Shown: one piece after another, positions 20,268 to 28,766 of the stretch
Numbering within the stretch: position 1 is the stretch's first letter
Layout of the letters: every line of letters begins with the position of its first letter
DNA from: Bartonella krasnovii
GTDB lineage: Bacteria > Pseudomonadota > Alphaproteobacteria > Rhizobiales > Rhizobiaceae
DNA: 64,000 nucleotides
NCBI RefSeq assembly: GCF_003606345.3
Contig: NZ_CP031844.2
Coordinates: 1,781,001 to 1,845,000, forward strand
Direction: 5' to 3'
Notes under the pieces: model-generated
What the model was told of the DNA's origin: nothing
Seen by the model: the letters and a program-made list of their open reading frames with translations, nothing else
The model's database searches: none
Program-made: the position numbers and the translations under genes

Positions 20268-20528
20268 ATGAATGATACAGTGACCGATCAAACACACGCT
20301 ATATCTGTCAACCAATTACGCTCTTTTATCGAACGAATTGAACGCCTAGAAGAAGAAAAAAAAACCATTTCCGATGATATTAAAGACGTCTACACGGAAC
20401 TTAAAGGCTCTGGTTTTGATAGCAAAGCTGTTCGAAGCATTATACGGTTGCGTAAAAAAGAAGAGCACGAACGAATGGAAGAAGAAGCCATCATTGAACT
20501 TTATAAAAATGCGCTTGGGATGAGTTAA
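20268..20528 (+). CDS. gapR: GapR family DNA-binding protein (DUF2312)
   Basis: GapR is a small nucleoid-associated protein of alphaproteobacteria that encircles overtwisted, AT-rich DNA and helps replication and topology control. The 86-residue length and sequence are characteristic: a coiled-coil helix with [16 protein letters not shown] (about 17-32), then [16 protein letters not shown] and the basic [10 protein letters not shown] patch that contacts DNA. The ATG has a CTGGAGA ribosome site. It is monocistronic. Confidence is high because the family is short and strongly conserved. Confidence 0.95.
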   Translation: MNDTVTDQTHAISVNQLRSFIERIERLEEEKKTISDDIKDVYTELKGSGFDSKAVRSIIRLRKKEEHERMEEEAIIELYKNALGMS

Positions 20529-21084
20529 TAATATTGATAACATTGGAAATTTTCTTAAAGAAAATGGAAAGAAACGCATGAATACACAAAAATTCTGCCC
20601 ACTGTGGGTAGTTTGTGCAAAATAACACAAAATTTATATAACTTGTGACAAGACAACTTCACAGGATGTATAACATTGCAACAGCCCTCACATTTGAAAG
20701 GATTCATGAAAAGCGCATTTTTACTTCTTATTCTGCAATCATTGTATCCATAGGGGCCTCTTTACCCAGAGGAGCGTTTTATCTATACGGGTCTCCCCTT
20801 GTAAGCCAACCCCACACTTGTGCATGACAGCAAAGCATTTTTGAGTCCTTCAACCTAAAAACAGATGTGAAATTGAAAAACAATGAATGGTGATGATCAA
20901 TCAACTCATTCTCTAGGATAAAAAAATATTTAAAGGGATCAGCAGCAGAAATTCGCTAAACAAAGGTCTGAATTGTTTACAGAAGAGAGATGGTTAAGGA
21001 TCTTCATCTTGTTAAGATCGTGAAAAATTCGGCATATTTAGACATCTGGCATAAAGCTCTTTAATAGAGCTTTATTCAAATCTT
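20529..21084. other. Spacer between gapR and rimJ
   Basis: About 555 bp between convergent genes. Small open frames have no protein character. No strong terminator is seen. A short CCCAC/GTGGG inverted repeat occurs near 20600 but is too tight to form a good loop. Confidence 0.4.
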
Positions 21085-21651
21085 TTATTCAAGTCTATTG
21101 ACGGGCTTATAACGCTCATTGATTAAAGAAGTTAGAATATGATCTCTCCATTTTCCAGAAATCATCAAATAATCTTTGGCATAGCCTTCTTTTTCAAAAT
21201 GAAGGCGCTTTAATAAAAGTTCGCTTTTTATGTTCTCAGGTCTATAATTTGCCATCACTCTATGCAAATGATAAACATGAAAGATATGGCGTATGAGAGC
21301 CGATAAACTCTCAAACATAAGGCCTTTGCCTTGTTGTTTCTCATCAAGAGAAAAACCAAGATGACAGGCTTGAAAAACACCACGAACCACATTTGTGAAG
21401 TTTACAACACCGATGATTGTATTTTCATTTTTGAGTCGTACGGCATATCGATAGGCTTGCCCTTGTGCGCTTTCATAAGCAAATGCATTGGCGCGTGCTT
21501 TCCAAGCTGTTAGAGTGTAGTAACCCTCAGATCTCAACGGTTCAAAAGGGCGCAGATGATTCGCATTCCGCAGGTAATAAGCAGACAGTTCAGCGGCATC
21601 TTCTAAACCAATCAATGTGGAAATTGTTCGCTTTGTTTTAATTGTCATCAT
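21085..21651 (-). CDS. rimJ: GNAT acetyltransferase, RimJ-like
   Basis: A 188-residue GCN5-related N-acetyltransferase of the RimJ/RimL group, which acetylates protein N-termini such as ribosomal protein S5. The sequence shows GVVNFTNVVRG (central strand), the acetyl-CoA loop region EKQQGKGLMFESL near 121-133, and the conserved Asn-containing segment MANYRPENIKS. Two adjacent Met codons (21651 and 21648) are possible starts, with AGGAG upstream favouring the second by spacing. The gene stands alone. RimJ is the best family match, but acetyltransferase targets are hard to predict. Confidence 0.8.
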   Translation of the reverse strand: MMTIKTKRTISTLIGLEDAAELSAYYLRNANHLRPFEPLRSEGYYTLTAWKARANAFAYESAQGQAYRYAVRLKNENTIIGVVNFTNVVRGVFQACHLGFSLDEKQQGKGLMFESLSALIRHIFHVYHLHRVMANYRPENIKSELLLKRLHFEKEGYAKDYLMISGKWRDHILTSLINERYKPVNRLE

Positions 21652-22190
21652 TTTCTCCTGCTAGAAATGTTACAATAACACGTTGATTTGTCGTGACATA
21701 ACGTCAAATACTGTGAGCTTTTCCCATCACAAAGCTTCTCATATAAGAATCAATGAGGATCATTTTTTTCCTTCATAAACAGTCATAAACAGTATTGGTG
21801 TGTTTAAGGTATAAAATAAAAACAAGAGAATGCTTTTTATAAATGCGCTCAAGTGCCACGGGTTATAGCAATATTAGGAACTTGCAAAGTGTGTGAATGT
21901 ATTGCTCTGCTTGCATCCAGGGCATTTTGAAAAACGCACCACACCACTAATTTTTTCTTTATCAAGATTTTTTATCAAAAATTGTGCAAAAAAAGCCAAA
22001 CATAAACAGTAAAGTTTGCTTCAAAAAAAACATTAACCAGCGTTATAATTTTTAACCGCAGTCAAAAGCATATTTCTACAATCTGCTCTTTATGAACTCA
22101 TAAGGCACGGTCGTCATTCTTCAATATTTCCAAGCGCTTCTACAGAAAGCGATGAGACAATACGAATCTCTTAAAATGCTTAGTGGGACA
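21652..22190. other. Spacer between uup and rimJ
   Basis: About 540 bp with no recognisable gene. The region next to 21652 presumably holds the rimJ promoter on the minus strand. Confidence 0.4.
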
Positions 22191-24056
22191 TTACCGTGAA
22201 CATGCTTCTATTTCTTCGCGTAAAATTTCAAGTTCTAGCCATTCTTCTTGCTTTTGTGTGCAAATATTTTTCTTTTTTTCCAATGCAGTTGATAAACGCT
22301 CAAAACGTTCTTTATCACTGCGATAAAGAGTGGGGTCAGAGAGTTCTTGTTCAATTTTTTTGATTTCATTTTGCAAAACAGCGATTTCTTCAGGCAATTT
22401 TTCCAATGCATAAACCTGCTTATAGGACAATTTTTTTCGTGTTTTCTTCTCTCCCGCACTATCCAAGCTAGGATCTGTTGATGAGGCATTTTTTCCGCTC
22501 TTCCCTGAGCAAGATTTTGCAGATGCTTTACGGTGCGATAATTCTATTTCTTTGCGTTGAAAGGTCAAAGCCTGTTTATTTTGCGCCATCATATCACTAT
22601 AACCACCCGCATACAAAACCCAATGACCATCGCCCTCCGGTGCCAACATATGCGTTACAGTACGATCTAAAAAATCTCTGTCATGGCTTACCAACAACAC
22701 TGTTCCCACAAAATCAGCAATAAACTCTTGCAACAAATCCAAAGTTTCCATATCCAAATCATTGGTTGGTTCATCAAGAATTAAAAAGTTTGCCGGACGC
22801 GAAAGAAGGCGCGCAAGCATGAGTCGTGCTCTTTCTCCTCCAGAAAATTCTTTAAGGGGGGTGCGCGCTTGTTCCGGCAAAAATAAAAAGTCTTTCATAT
22901 AAGAAACCACATGCCGTTCCTGCCCATTGATCACAAGAGTATCACCCCGCCCCCCTGTGAGATAATGTGCCAAAGTTTCTTCTTCATTGAGAATACGTTG
23001 CTGATCAAGCAATGCTATAGAGAGGTTATAGCCATGCCTCACCGTTCCACTATCCACGGCTTCTTGCCCAATCAACGTGGAAAGAAGCGTTGTCTTTCCG
23101 ATGCCATTAGGCCCTACCAAACCGATTCGCTCCCCCCGCTGAATACGCAAAGAGAAATCTTTCACGATAACGCGATCCCCATAGGATTTTGAAATTTTTT
23201 TTGCTTCGAGCACCAATTGACCAGAATCATGACTTTTAGCAGCGCTCAACAGTGCACTTCCAGGCTGCCCTTTATAGGTTTGATGACACTGTCTTAAGTT
23301 TTTTAATTCGCTCAAGCGCCTTACATTACGCTTACGTCGTGCGCTCACGCCATAACGCAACCATTGCTCTTCACGGACAATTTGACGCCCCAATTTATGC
23401 TGCTCGAGTGCTTCTTCTTCTAGAGCTTTATCGCGCCAATTCTCAAATTCTGAAAAACGCTTTTCCAGTCTTTTCGTTATCCCACGATCAAGCCATACCG
23501 TTGAACGCGTAACATTTTCCAAAAATCGTCGATCATGAGAAATCACCACAATCGCTGAACGCAAAGAAGACAAAACCCCTTCCAACCATTCAATGGTTGG
23601 TAAATCAAGATGATTGGTCGGCTCATCTAAGAACAAAATATCAGGTTTTGCTGCAATAGCCCGTAACAATGAAACGCGCCTCTTTTCACCCCCCGAAAGC
23701 GTTTCTAATTTTTCTGCACCCGAAAATCCTAAATTTGTGCGAAGCATATTGATCCACTGAACATCCAGTGTCTCGTCCAATCCTGCTTCCATATAAGCGT
23801 TAATATCCGCAAAACCTGAACAATCCGGATTTTGAGCGACATAACGAAGTGTCACGCGAGGGTGGCGAAAAATTTCGCCACCATGAGGCTCTAATATTCC
23901 TGCGGCAATCTTTAACAGAGTGGATTTTCCACAACCATTACGGCCCACCAACGCAATACGCGCCCCCTGCTCAACCGATAAACAAGCTTGGTTGAGCAAA
24001 GGTGTTATCCCCACGTTTAAGAAAATGCGGTCAAGCCGCAGCAATGGCACCGCCAT
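22191..24056 (-). CDS. uup: ABC-F family ATPase (Uup-like)
   Basis: ABC-F proteins have two ATPase domains and no membrane domain, and act on ribosomes. Uup has also been linked to DNA structure. Domain 1 has Walker A GRNGCGKS, signature LSGGEKRR and FLDEPTNHLD. Domain 2 has GPNGIGKTT, FSGGERARL and LDEPTNDLD. A linker and a Ser/Lys-rich stretch lead to a C-terminal coiled coil (last ~75 residues) typical of Uup. The start at 24056 is chosen because its ATG overlaps the stop of the upstream lipoprotein gene as TAATG; the longer alternative would begin with TTG at 24077. The product is 621 residues. Confidence 0.9.
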   Translation of the reverse strand: MAVPLLRLDRIFLNVGITPLLNQACLSVEQGARIALVGRNGCGKSTLLKIAAGILEPHGGEIFRHPRVTLRYVAQNPDCSGFADINAYMEAGLDETLDVQWINMLRTNLGFSGAEKLETLSGGEKRRVSLLRAIAAKPDILFLDEPTNHLDLPTIEWLEGVLSSLRSAIVVISHDRRFLENVTRSTVWLDRGITKRLEKRFSEFENWRDKALEEEALEQHKLGRQIVREEQWLRYGVSARRKRNVRRLSELKNLRQCHQTYKGQPGSALLSAAKSHDSGQLVLEAKKISKSYGDRVIVKDFSLRIQRGERIGLVGPNGIGKTTLLSTLIGQEAVDSGTVRHGYNLSIALLDQQRILNEEETLAHYLTGGRGDTLVINGQERHVVSYMKDFLFLPEQARTPLKEFSGGERARLMLARLLSRPANFLILDEPTNDLDMETLDLLQEFIADFVGTVLLVSHDRDFLDRTVTHMLAPEGDGHWVLYAGGYSDMMAQNKQALTFQRKEIELSHRKASAKSCSGKSGKNASSTDPSLDSAGEKKTRKKLSYKQVYALEKLPEEIAVLQNEIKKIEQELSDPTLYRSDKERFERLSTALEKKKNICTQKQEEWLELEILREEIEACSR

Positions 24057-24442
24057 TAACGAACGCGGCGCGGACAAGGTGCTTTATACATCACCCCTCT
24101 TGCATCACGGTAAGTACATAATTGTCGTACAGGAACTCTTTGCGCACAAGGTGCTTGGTAAACATATCCTCTGCGAGAGCGATATGTACACAATTGTGAG
24201 GCCTGTTTTTGTTGTCTTCTTTGATTTACAGCCTCACCCGTTACTACTCCAGCCAAAGCCCCAAATGCCGCACCAGTAAGCGCTGCTCCAGGTGTACTTC
24301 CACCAATAGCCGTACCCGCCAAGGTCCCAATTGCAGCTCCTCCTACACCGTAACGAGCAACGCGTTCATCCGTTGTCGTACAAGCCACCGAACTAAAACC
24401 AATCGCAGAAACGACAGCCACTTTTAAAATTGATTTTAACAT
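24056..24442 (-). CDS. Glycine-zipper lipoprotein (17 kDa surface antigen-like)
   Basis: The 128-residue product has a short hydrophobic signal ending in SSVAC, a plausible though not ideal lipobox. A Gly/Ala-rich segment (about 33-75, GVGGAAIGTLAGTAIGG) follows, which is a glycine-zipper membrane motif. The C-terminus carries two similar Cys-containing repeats (QLCTYRSRRGYVYQAPC and QLCTYRDARGVMYKAPC). The ATG at 24442 has a strong AAGGAGAG site; an in-frame start at 24463 is less likely. It overlaps the uup start as TAATG. It is probably an outer-membrane-associated lipoprotein of unknown role. Confidence 0.8.
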   Translation of the reverse strand: MLKSILKVAVVSAIGFSSVACTTTDERVARYGVGGAAIGTLAGTAIGGSTPGAALTGAAFGALAGVVTGEAVNQRRQQKQASQLCTYRSRRGYVYQAPCAQRVPVRQLCTYRDARGVMYKAPCPRRVR

Positions 24443-24545
24443 AGTAAAATCTCTCCTTCTCAATATCCATACATAATATATCGTTTATGTCGGTACTCAA
24501 TCACTAAGCCCCCCCCTGCCTTATTCAAAATATATTGGAAGAGCT

Positions 24546-25181
24546 TTACGAAATAGGCACAGACGCTAACAATATAGCTTTTCCAGAACCTAAATGGCAA
24601 GAAAAGGTTCCACAAATACGGTTAGAAAGTGTTAAAGAAGAGCCAAATGACACATTTTTATCACAAATTGGCCATTTTACTCCTTCAAGCGTTAAGCCTT
24701 GTAAGTCAGAAAAACCGATAAGACTAAACAAACATCCTTCAGGCAAATCATATGATACAAGTTTTGGCAAAACCGGCCAGCCTTCTTCCAAACCGCTTGT
24801 CAACAACACTGAAACCCCTTTTTCAGCCATCATCAACGCTTGCGTCATATGAGAAAGGCTATGATCACTTCGCTCTCCTCCCAAAGCCCCGCACAAAATC
24901 AACTTTTTAGCACCCTTTTGTAGTGCTCTTTCACAAGCCAAAGCACTATCTGTCATATCTTTATCAGAGGGAAAAACTTCCCGCGGAACATGGCTATATT
25001 TGTCAATCAGAGTCTGATCAGATGAATCGAAATCCCCCAACCATAACTCAGGCATCACGTTAAGTGCTGCCGCATGACGCATCCCACCATCCGCAGCAAT
25101 CACCCGACTGTTTTGAATTTGATTAAGTAAACGATCAGTGATAAAAAGATCTCCATTTAACAATATTGTAAATGTTGTCAT
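24546..25181 (-). CDS. thiN: Thiamine pyrophosphokinase
   Basis: Transfers pyrophosphate from ATP to thiamine, giving the thiamine diphosphate needed by transketolase and pyruvate dehydrogenase. The 211-residue protein has the family motifs: AADGGMRHA (about 30-38), the metal-binding LGDFDS (about 49-54) and the DKDMTDSALA helix, then GALGGERSDHSL. The C-terminal beta domain is complete. The ATG at 25181 has no strong ribosome site. It is divergent from the M48 peptidase gene with ~150 bp between. A TPP riboswitch was looked for upstream and not recognised. Confidence 0.9.
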   Translation of the reverse strand: MTTFTILLNGDLFITDRLLNQIQNSRVIAADGGMRHAAALNVMPELWLGDFDSSDQTLIDKYSHVPREVFPSDKDMTDSALACERALQKGAKKLILCGALGGERSDHSLSHMTQALMMAEKGVSVLLTSGLEEGWPVLPKLVSYDLPEGCLFSLIGFSDLQGLTLEGVKWPICDKNVSFGSSLTLSNRICGTFSCHLGSGKAILLASVPIS

Positions 25182-25329
25182 GTCACATTTTGCCTTTCAC
25201 AAAATTTTCATCTCGAGCATCCCTTTATCCATGAGAACTATTTTTTCTAAACAATAACCGTGATATAGCCAAACGAATCCTCATCCCTAAAGCTTCTCTC
25301 AAAAAGACACACACGATACAAAGACACCC

Positions 25330-26892
25330 ATGAAATTTGCCACATTCCAAAGCAGAAATAACCTGCACCGCGATCCAATACACGCCATTTTTCAACGAAA
25401 TTTTCTTTTTCGCTCTCTGCCTTATAAAGCAACTTTCATCAGTTTAATGCTTCTCCTTTCAGCTTGTCATACACCCCTTTCTCAAAATGACAAGCTTTCT
25501 TCCAGTTCTTCTGAAATAATCAAACGTACCGACAGTCATAATATCTATGTCACATTAAGCACACTGCAACACCCCCGTATTTTGCAAATGTATGGTGGTG
25601 CCTATCATGATACAAAACTTGAACGCTTTTTAGCAAAAATCATCCGTAAACTAACCATTGCATCCCACCATTCTCCTCAAAGCTATTCTGTCACAATTTT
25701 AAACTCAGAAAATGTCAATGCATTTGCACTCCCCAATGGCTCGATCTACATCACCCGTGGTATGCTAGCACTTGCCAACGATTCTTCAGAAGTTGCTGCA
25801 ATTTTAGCCCATGAGATGGCCCATATCAGAGCTAATCATGGCATTTTGCGCCTACAAAAAGAAGCCCAATTGAAAAAGATGACAAATCGTATGTCTCCAC
25901 ATCTTTTTTCTACTATGGGAAAAAATCGCAATCCCGTACACAACAAGCAACAACTTGCACAATTTTCCCGCAATCAAGAGCTGGAAGCTGATTCCCTTGC
26001 CCTCGAAATGCTCCAACAAGCAGGATATGATCCATTTGCCTCCCCACGCTTTCTTCAAACAATGGAAGCCTATAGTGCTTTTCAGAATATTTCTGGCACT
26101 AAAAATGCTTCCTTAGACTTTCTAGCGTCTCACCCAACCACCCCTCAACGCATTCGGCTTGCGATAGAAAAAGCCCGTAAAATCAATCAACAAAACAACG
26201 GAAATACTGATCGTGATTCTTTCCTCAAAAGCATTGATGGCATGACTTTTGGAGGAAGCTTTTACACAGGCTTTATACGTGGCAACGAATTTATTCATCC
26301 GCAATGGCGCATCGCTTTTTCTGTTCCCAATAATTTTACAATAGAACATTCAGCACAAACCGTTTGGGCTAGCGGGCCCAATAAAATTGCGATTCGCTTT
26401 GATGCCATTCCCCATCCAGCGAAAATGTCTGCAAGTGATTATTTGAAAAGCGGGGGAATTATCGGGCTAGACCCATCATCTATCCATCCCCTCACAATTC
26501 AAGGGCTCCCTCATCAAGGACACTTAAATCAAAATTTACTTGCAGCGCAAGCTCGTGCGACTCACGAACAATGGCAATTTGATGTGGTTGTCATTCCGTT
26601 CAATAACTATATTTTTCGTTTTCTAACAGCCGCCCCCTATAATTCTCAAAATTTTGCAGAAATTGCCCAAAAAACGGTCCAAAGCTTTCACCCTCTTTCA
26701 ACTTTAGAGTTAAAAAAATTGAAACCCTTAAAGATCAGTATTATTCGCGTTAAACAAGGAGAAAATATTGCAAATCTTGCCAATAAAATGCAACACACAC
26801 CAAACAAAGAAAAACTCTTTCGGATTCTCAATGCCCTCTCACCAACTCAAACGTTACGCGCTGGTACAAAAGTAAAAATTATCACCGAATAA
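25330..26892 (+). CDS. M48 family zinc metalloprotease, lipoprotein, with C-terminal LysM-like region
   Basis: A 520-residue envelope metalloprotease related to BepA/LoiP, which handle misassembled outer-membrane proteins. A lipobox LLSAC places the lipid cysteine at C46, after an unusually long N-terminus; the true start may be nearer the hydrophobic segment. The zinc motif HEMAH is at 161-165 and the third ligand is in NQELEADSLAL (about 218-228). A second domain (about 290-455) resembles the Rhizobiales extension of this family. The C-terminus (about 470-520) resembles LysM, with IRVKQGENI and RAGTKVKII. It is divergent from thiN and convergent with rpoH. Confidence 0.85.
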   Translation: MKFATFQSRNNLHRDPIHAIFQRNFLFRSLPYKATFISLMLLLSACHTPLSQNDKLSSSSSEIIKRTDSHNIYVTLSTLQHPRILQMYGGAYHDTKLERFLAKIIRKLTIASHHSPQSYSVTILNSENVNAFALPNGSIYITRGMLALANDSSEVAAILAHEMAHIRANHGILRLQKEAQLKKMTNRMSPHLFSTMGKNRNPVHNKQQLAQFSRNQELEADSLALEMLQQAGYDPFASPRFLQTMEAYSAFQNISGTKNASLDFLASHPTTPQRIRLAIEKARKINQQNNGNTDRDSFLKSIDGMTFGGSFYTGFIRGNEFIHPQWRIAFSVPNNFTIEHSAQTVWASGPNKIAIRFDAIPHPAKMSASDYLKSGGIIGLDPSSIHPLTIQGLPHQGHLNQNLLAAQARATHEQWQFDVVVIPFNNYIFRFLTAAPYNSQNFAEIAQKTVQSFHPLSTLELKKLKPLKISIIRVKQGENIANLANKMQHTPNKEKLFRILNALSPTQTLRAGTKVKIITE

Positions 26893-27275
26893 GGCTTTTT
26901 TATCTGCGACAATCTTGATTCTTTTCTGTCTTTAATCACGCCCTCCCCCCAAATATTTGTAAATGCAACCAGCTTCATCACGCCCTACCACCCCCCCCCC
27001 GCATCTATATCCCTTAAAAAAGCCTATCGCGGTTTATATAGCGTGAAGATCTTCTACAATGAACTTGTATCAAGAAGAGCAGAGCGCAATTTCTGCACAG
27101 ACCATCTCAAAGAAACATCACCCTCCAATCTCCCTCTGCTCATAAAGACGGTTCACTGCACCTCAAAAGGAGGCATATGGCTTGATAAAGCAAACTGAAC
27201 CCTCAATCAGAGCTTCATCATGCCATACGCCCCCGCACCTAAGCACTCTTCTTCCCCTCACAAAGTCTTCACGGC
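26893..27275. repeat. Spacer containing a diverged tandem copy of the rpoH 3' end
   Basis: The stretch at about 26970-27110 resembles 27216-27345 in order and orientation. Matching pieces are AGCTTCATCA, a C-rich run, TTTATATAGCGTGAAGATCTTCT against TTATATATCGTAAGCGTCTTCT, and AGAGCAGAGCGCAATTTCTGCA against AGAGCAGAACGCAATTTCTGCA. The copy covers the last ~20 codons of rpoH plus the downstream flank. It cannot be expressed as a protein. Confidence 0.75.
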
Positions 27276-28187
27276 TTATATATCGTAAGCGTCTTCTGAA
27301 TGAACCGTAAGGAGAGCAGAACGCAATTTCTGCAAAGCTCGTGCTTCAATTTGACGCACGCGTTCTTTCGAAATTCCTAATCTTTCACCCAAGACTTCTA
27401 AAGTCGCCCCCTCTTCATTTAAGCGACGAAAGCGAATAATTTCCAGCTCCCTTTCGTTGAGAATTTGCAACGCATCGTAAAGCCATTGCGTACGGCGTTG
27501 ACCATCAATCACTTGCTCAATTAAAGCATCAGGCAGCGGACTCTCATCAACCAAAACATCCATCTTCGCAATGGGATTATCACTGTTTTCAGAAACAGAA
27601 ACACTCAAAGAATTATCCGAACTGGAAAAACGAAAATCCATTGTTTCCACATCGCGTACAGAAACACCGAGTTTTTCAGCGATTGTGCGAAAAATATCCT
27701 GCTTTGATAAAGCACTATCATCTTGCACCAGTTTTGCACGCAAACGCCGCAGATTAAAGAAAAGTGCTTTTTGCGAAGAACTGGTTCCCCCTCGAACAAT
27801 TGACCAGTTTCGCAAAATATAATCTTGAATAGAAGCCCGTATCCACCATGTTGCATAAGTTGAAAAACGCACTTCCCGATCAGGTTCAAAACGTGCAGCA
27901 GCTTCCAACAGTCCCACATATCCTTCTTGTACCAAATCCCCTAAGGGCATTTTGAAACGTTTAAAGCGGTTTGCAATAGCAATCACCAAACGCATATGAG
28001 CTGCGGCAATTTGATGCATGGCATCATCATCGCGTTTATCTTTCCATCGCAGAGCCAAATCATGCTCTTTTTGTCGTTCTAGATAAGGTGCTTGCATAGC
28101 AGAACGCATCATATTACGTCCTAAGCTTTTGTCTGCATCGCTATAATTTTTGCTGCTTTTATAAACAGCATTTGAAAGATTACCCAT
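27276..28187 (-). CDS. rpoH: RNA polymerase sigma-32 factor
   Basis: Heat-shock sigma factor that directs RNA polymerase to chaperone and protease promoters. The 303-residue protein carries sigma region 2 (about 55-125, DLVQEGYVGLLEAAARF and the aromatic ATWWIRASIQDYIL). The RpoH box QKALFFNLR is at 139-147 and region 4 lies near the C-terminus with an HTH around LGERLGISKERVRQIEARAL. The ATG has an AAGGGG ribosome site. Rhizobiales often have two RpoH paralogues; only one is in the window. A decayed copy of its 3' end lies directly downstream. Confidence 0.96.
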   Translation of the reverse strand: MGNLSNAVYKSSKNYSDADKSLGRNMMRSAMQAPYLERQKEHDLALRWKDKRDDDAMHQIAAAHMRLVIAIANRFKRFKMPLGDLVQEGYVGLLEAAARFEPDREVRFSTYATWWIRASIQDYILRNWSIVRGGTSSSQKALFFNLRRLRAKLVQDDSALSKQDIFRTIAEKLGVSVRDVETMDFRFSSSDNSLSVSVSENSDNPIAKMDVLVDESPLPDALIEQVIDGQRRTQWLYDALQILNERELEIIRFRRLNEEGATLEVLGERLGISKERVRQIEARALQKLRSALLTVHSEDAYDI

Positions 28188-28766
28188 AATAACCCCTTGC
28201 GATTAAAATTATCAAAATTGATTTGGCAACGACATCATTGTTCTTTCTTAAAAAGAACTCAAAAGTTGTCCACTTCTGAACTCACTACTTTAGCGTGTAA
28301 ATTTATAATCGCAATTGTTTTTTTTATGATCATGATAAAACTTCTTGTCATAAGACATAATTTCACCTGCAAAATACCCCTACAATATGCCTTTTAGTCT
28401 ATGAAATATTTGAAAAAAGCTTCTCTTCACTTTTCATGACAAAACAACAAAAAAATAAAATACTCAGACAAAATACATGCTGTTTTTTTGATGACTGATT
28501 CCATTTCCTTTTAATTTTAGAGAATCTGCTTATACTTTTTACGCTTTTGGTTTACATTACAACCAATAAGTGTAATTTACAAATATAAACTATTCCAACT
28601 GAATGAAAACTGAATAAAAAAGCAGCATCTAAGTTTTAAAGACGCAAAAAGAAACATCAAAAAACGACAGAATGATTGAAGCAAGCGCAACAAACGTGTT
28701 AAAGAGAGAACAGCATTATGGAGTTGTCGCAAAAGGCTTTTTACCACTGTCACACTGAGAAAGAAA
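28188..28766. other. Divergent spacer between rpoH and the helicase remnant
   Basis: About 580 bp of AT-rich DNA. It lies where the missing N-terminal helicase half would be expected, yet I see no recognisable helicase codons, so that half seems to have been cleanly deleted or has decayed beyond recognition. The side next to 28188 should carry the rpoH promoter. Confidence 0.45.

Noticed and set aside
25182-25329. TPP riboswitch upstream of thiN
   Set aside because: No CUGAGA/GAUACC-type conserved core was found in the spacer.
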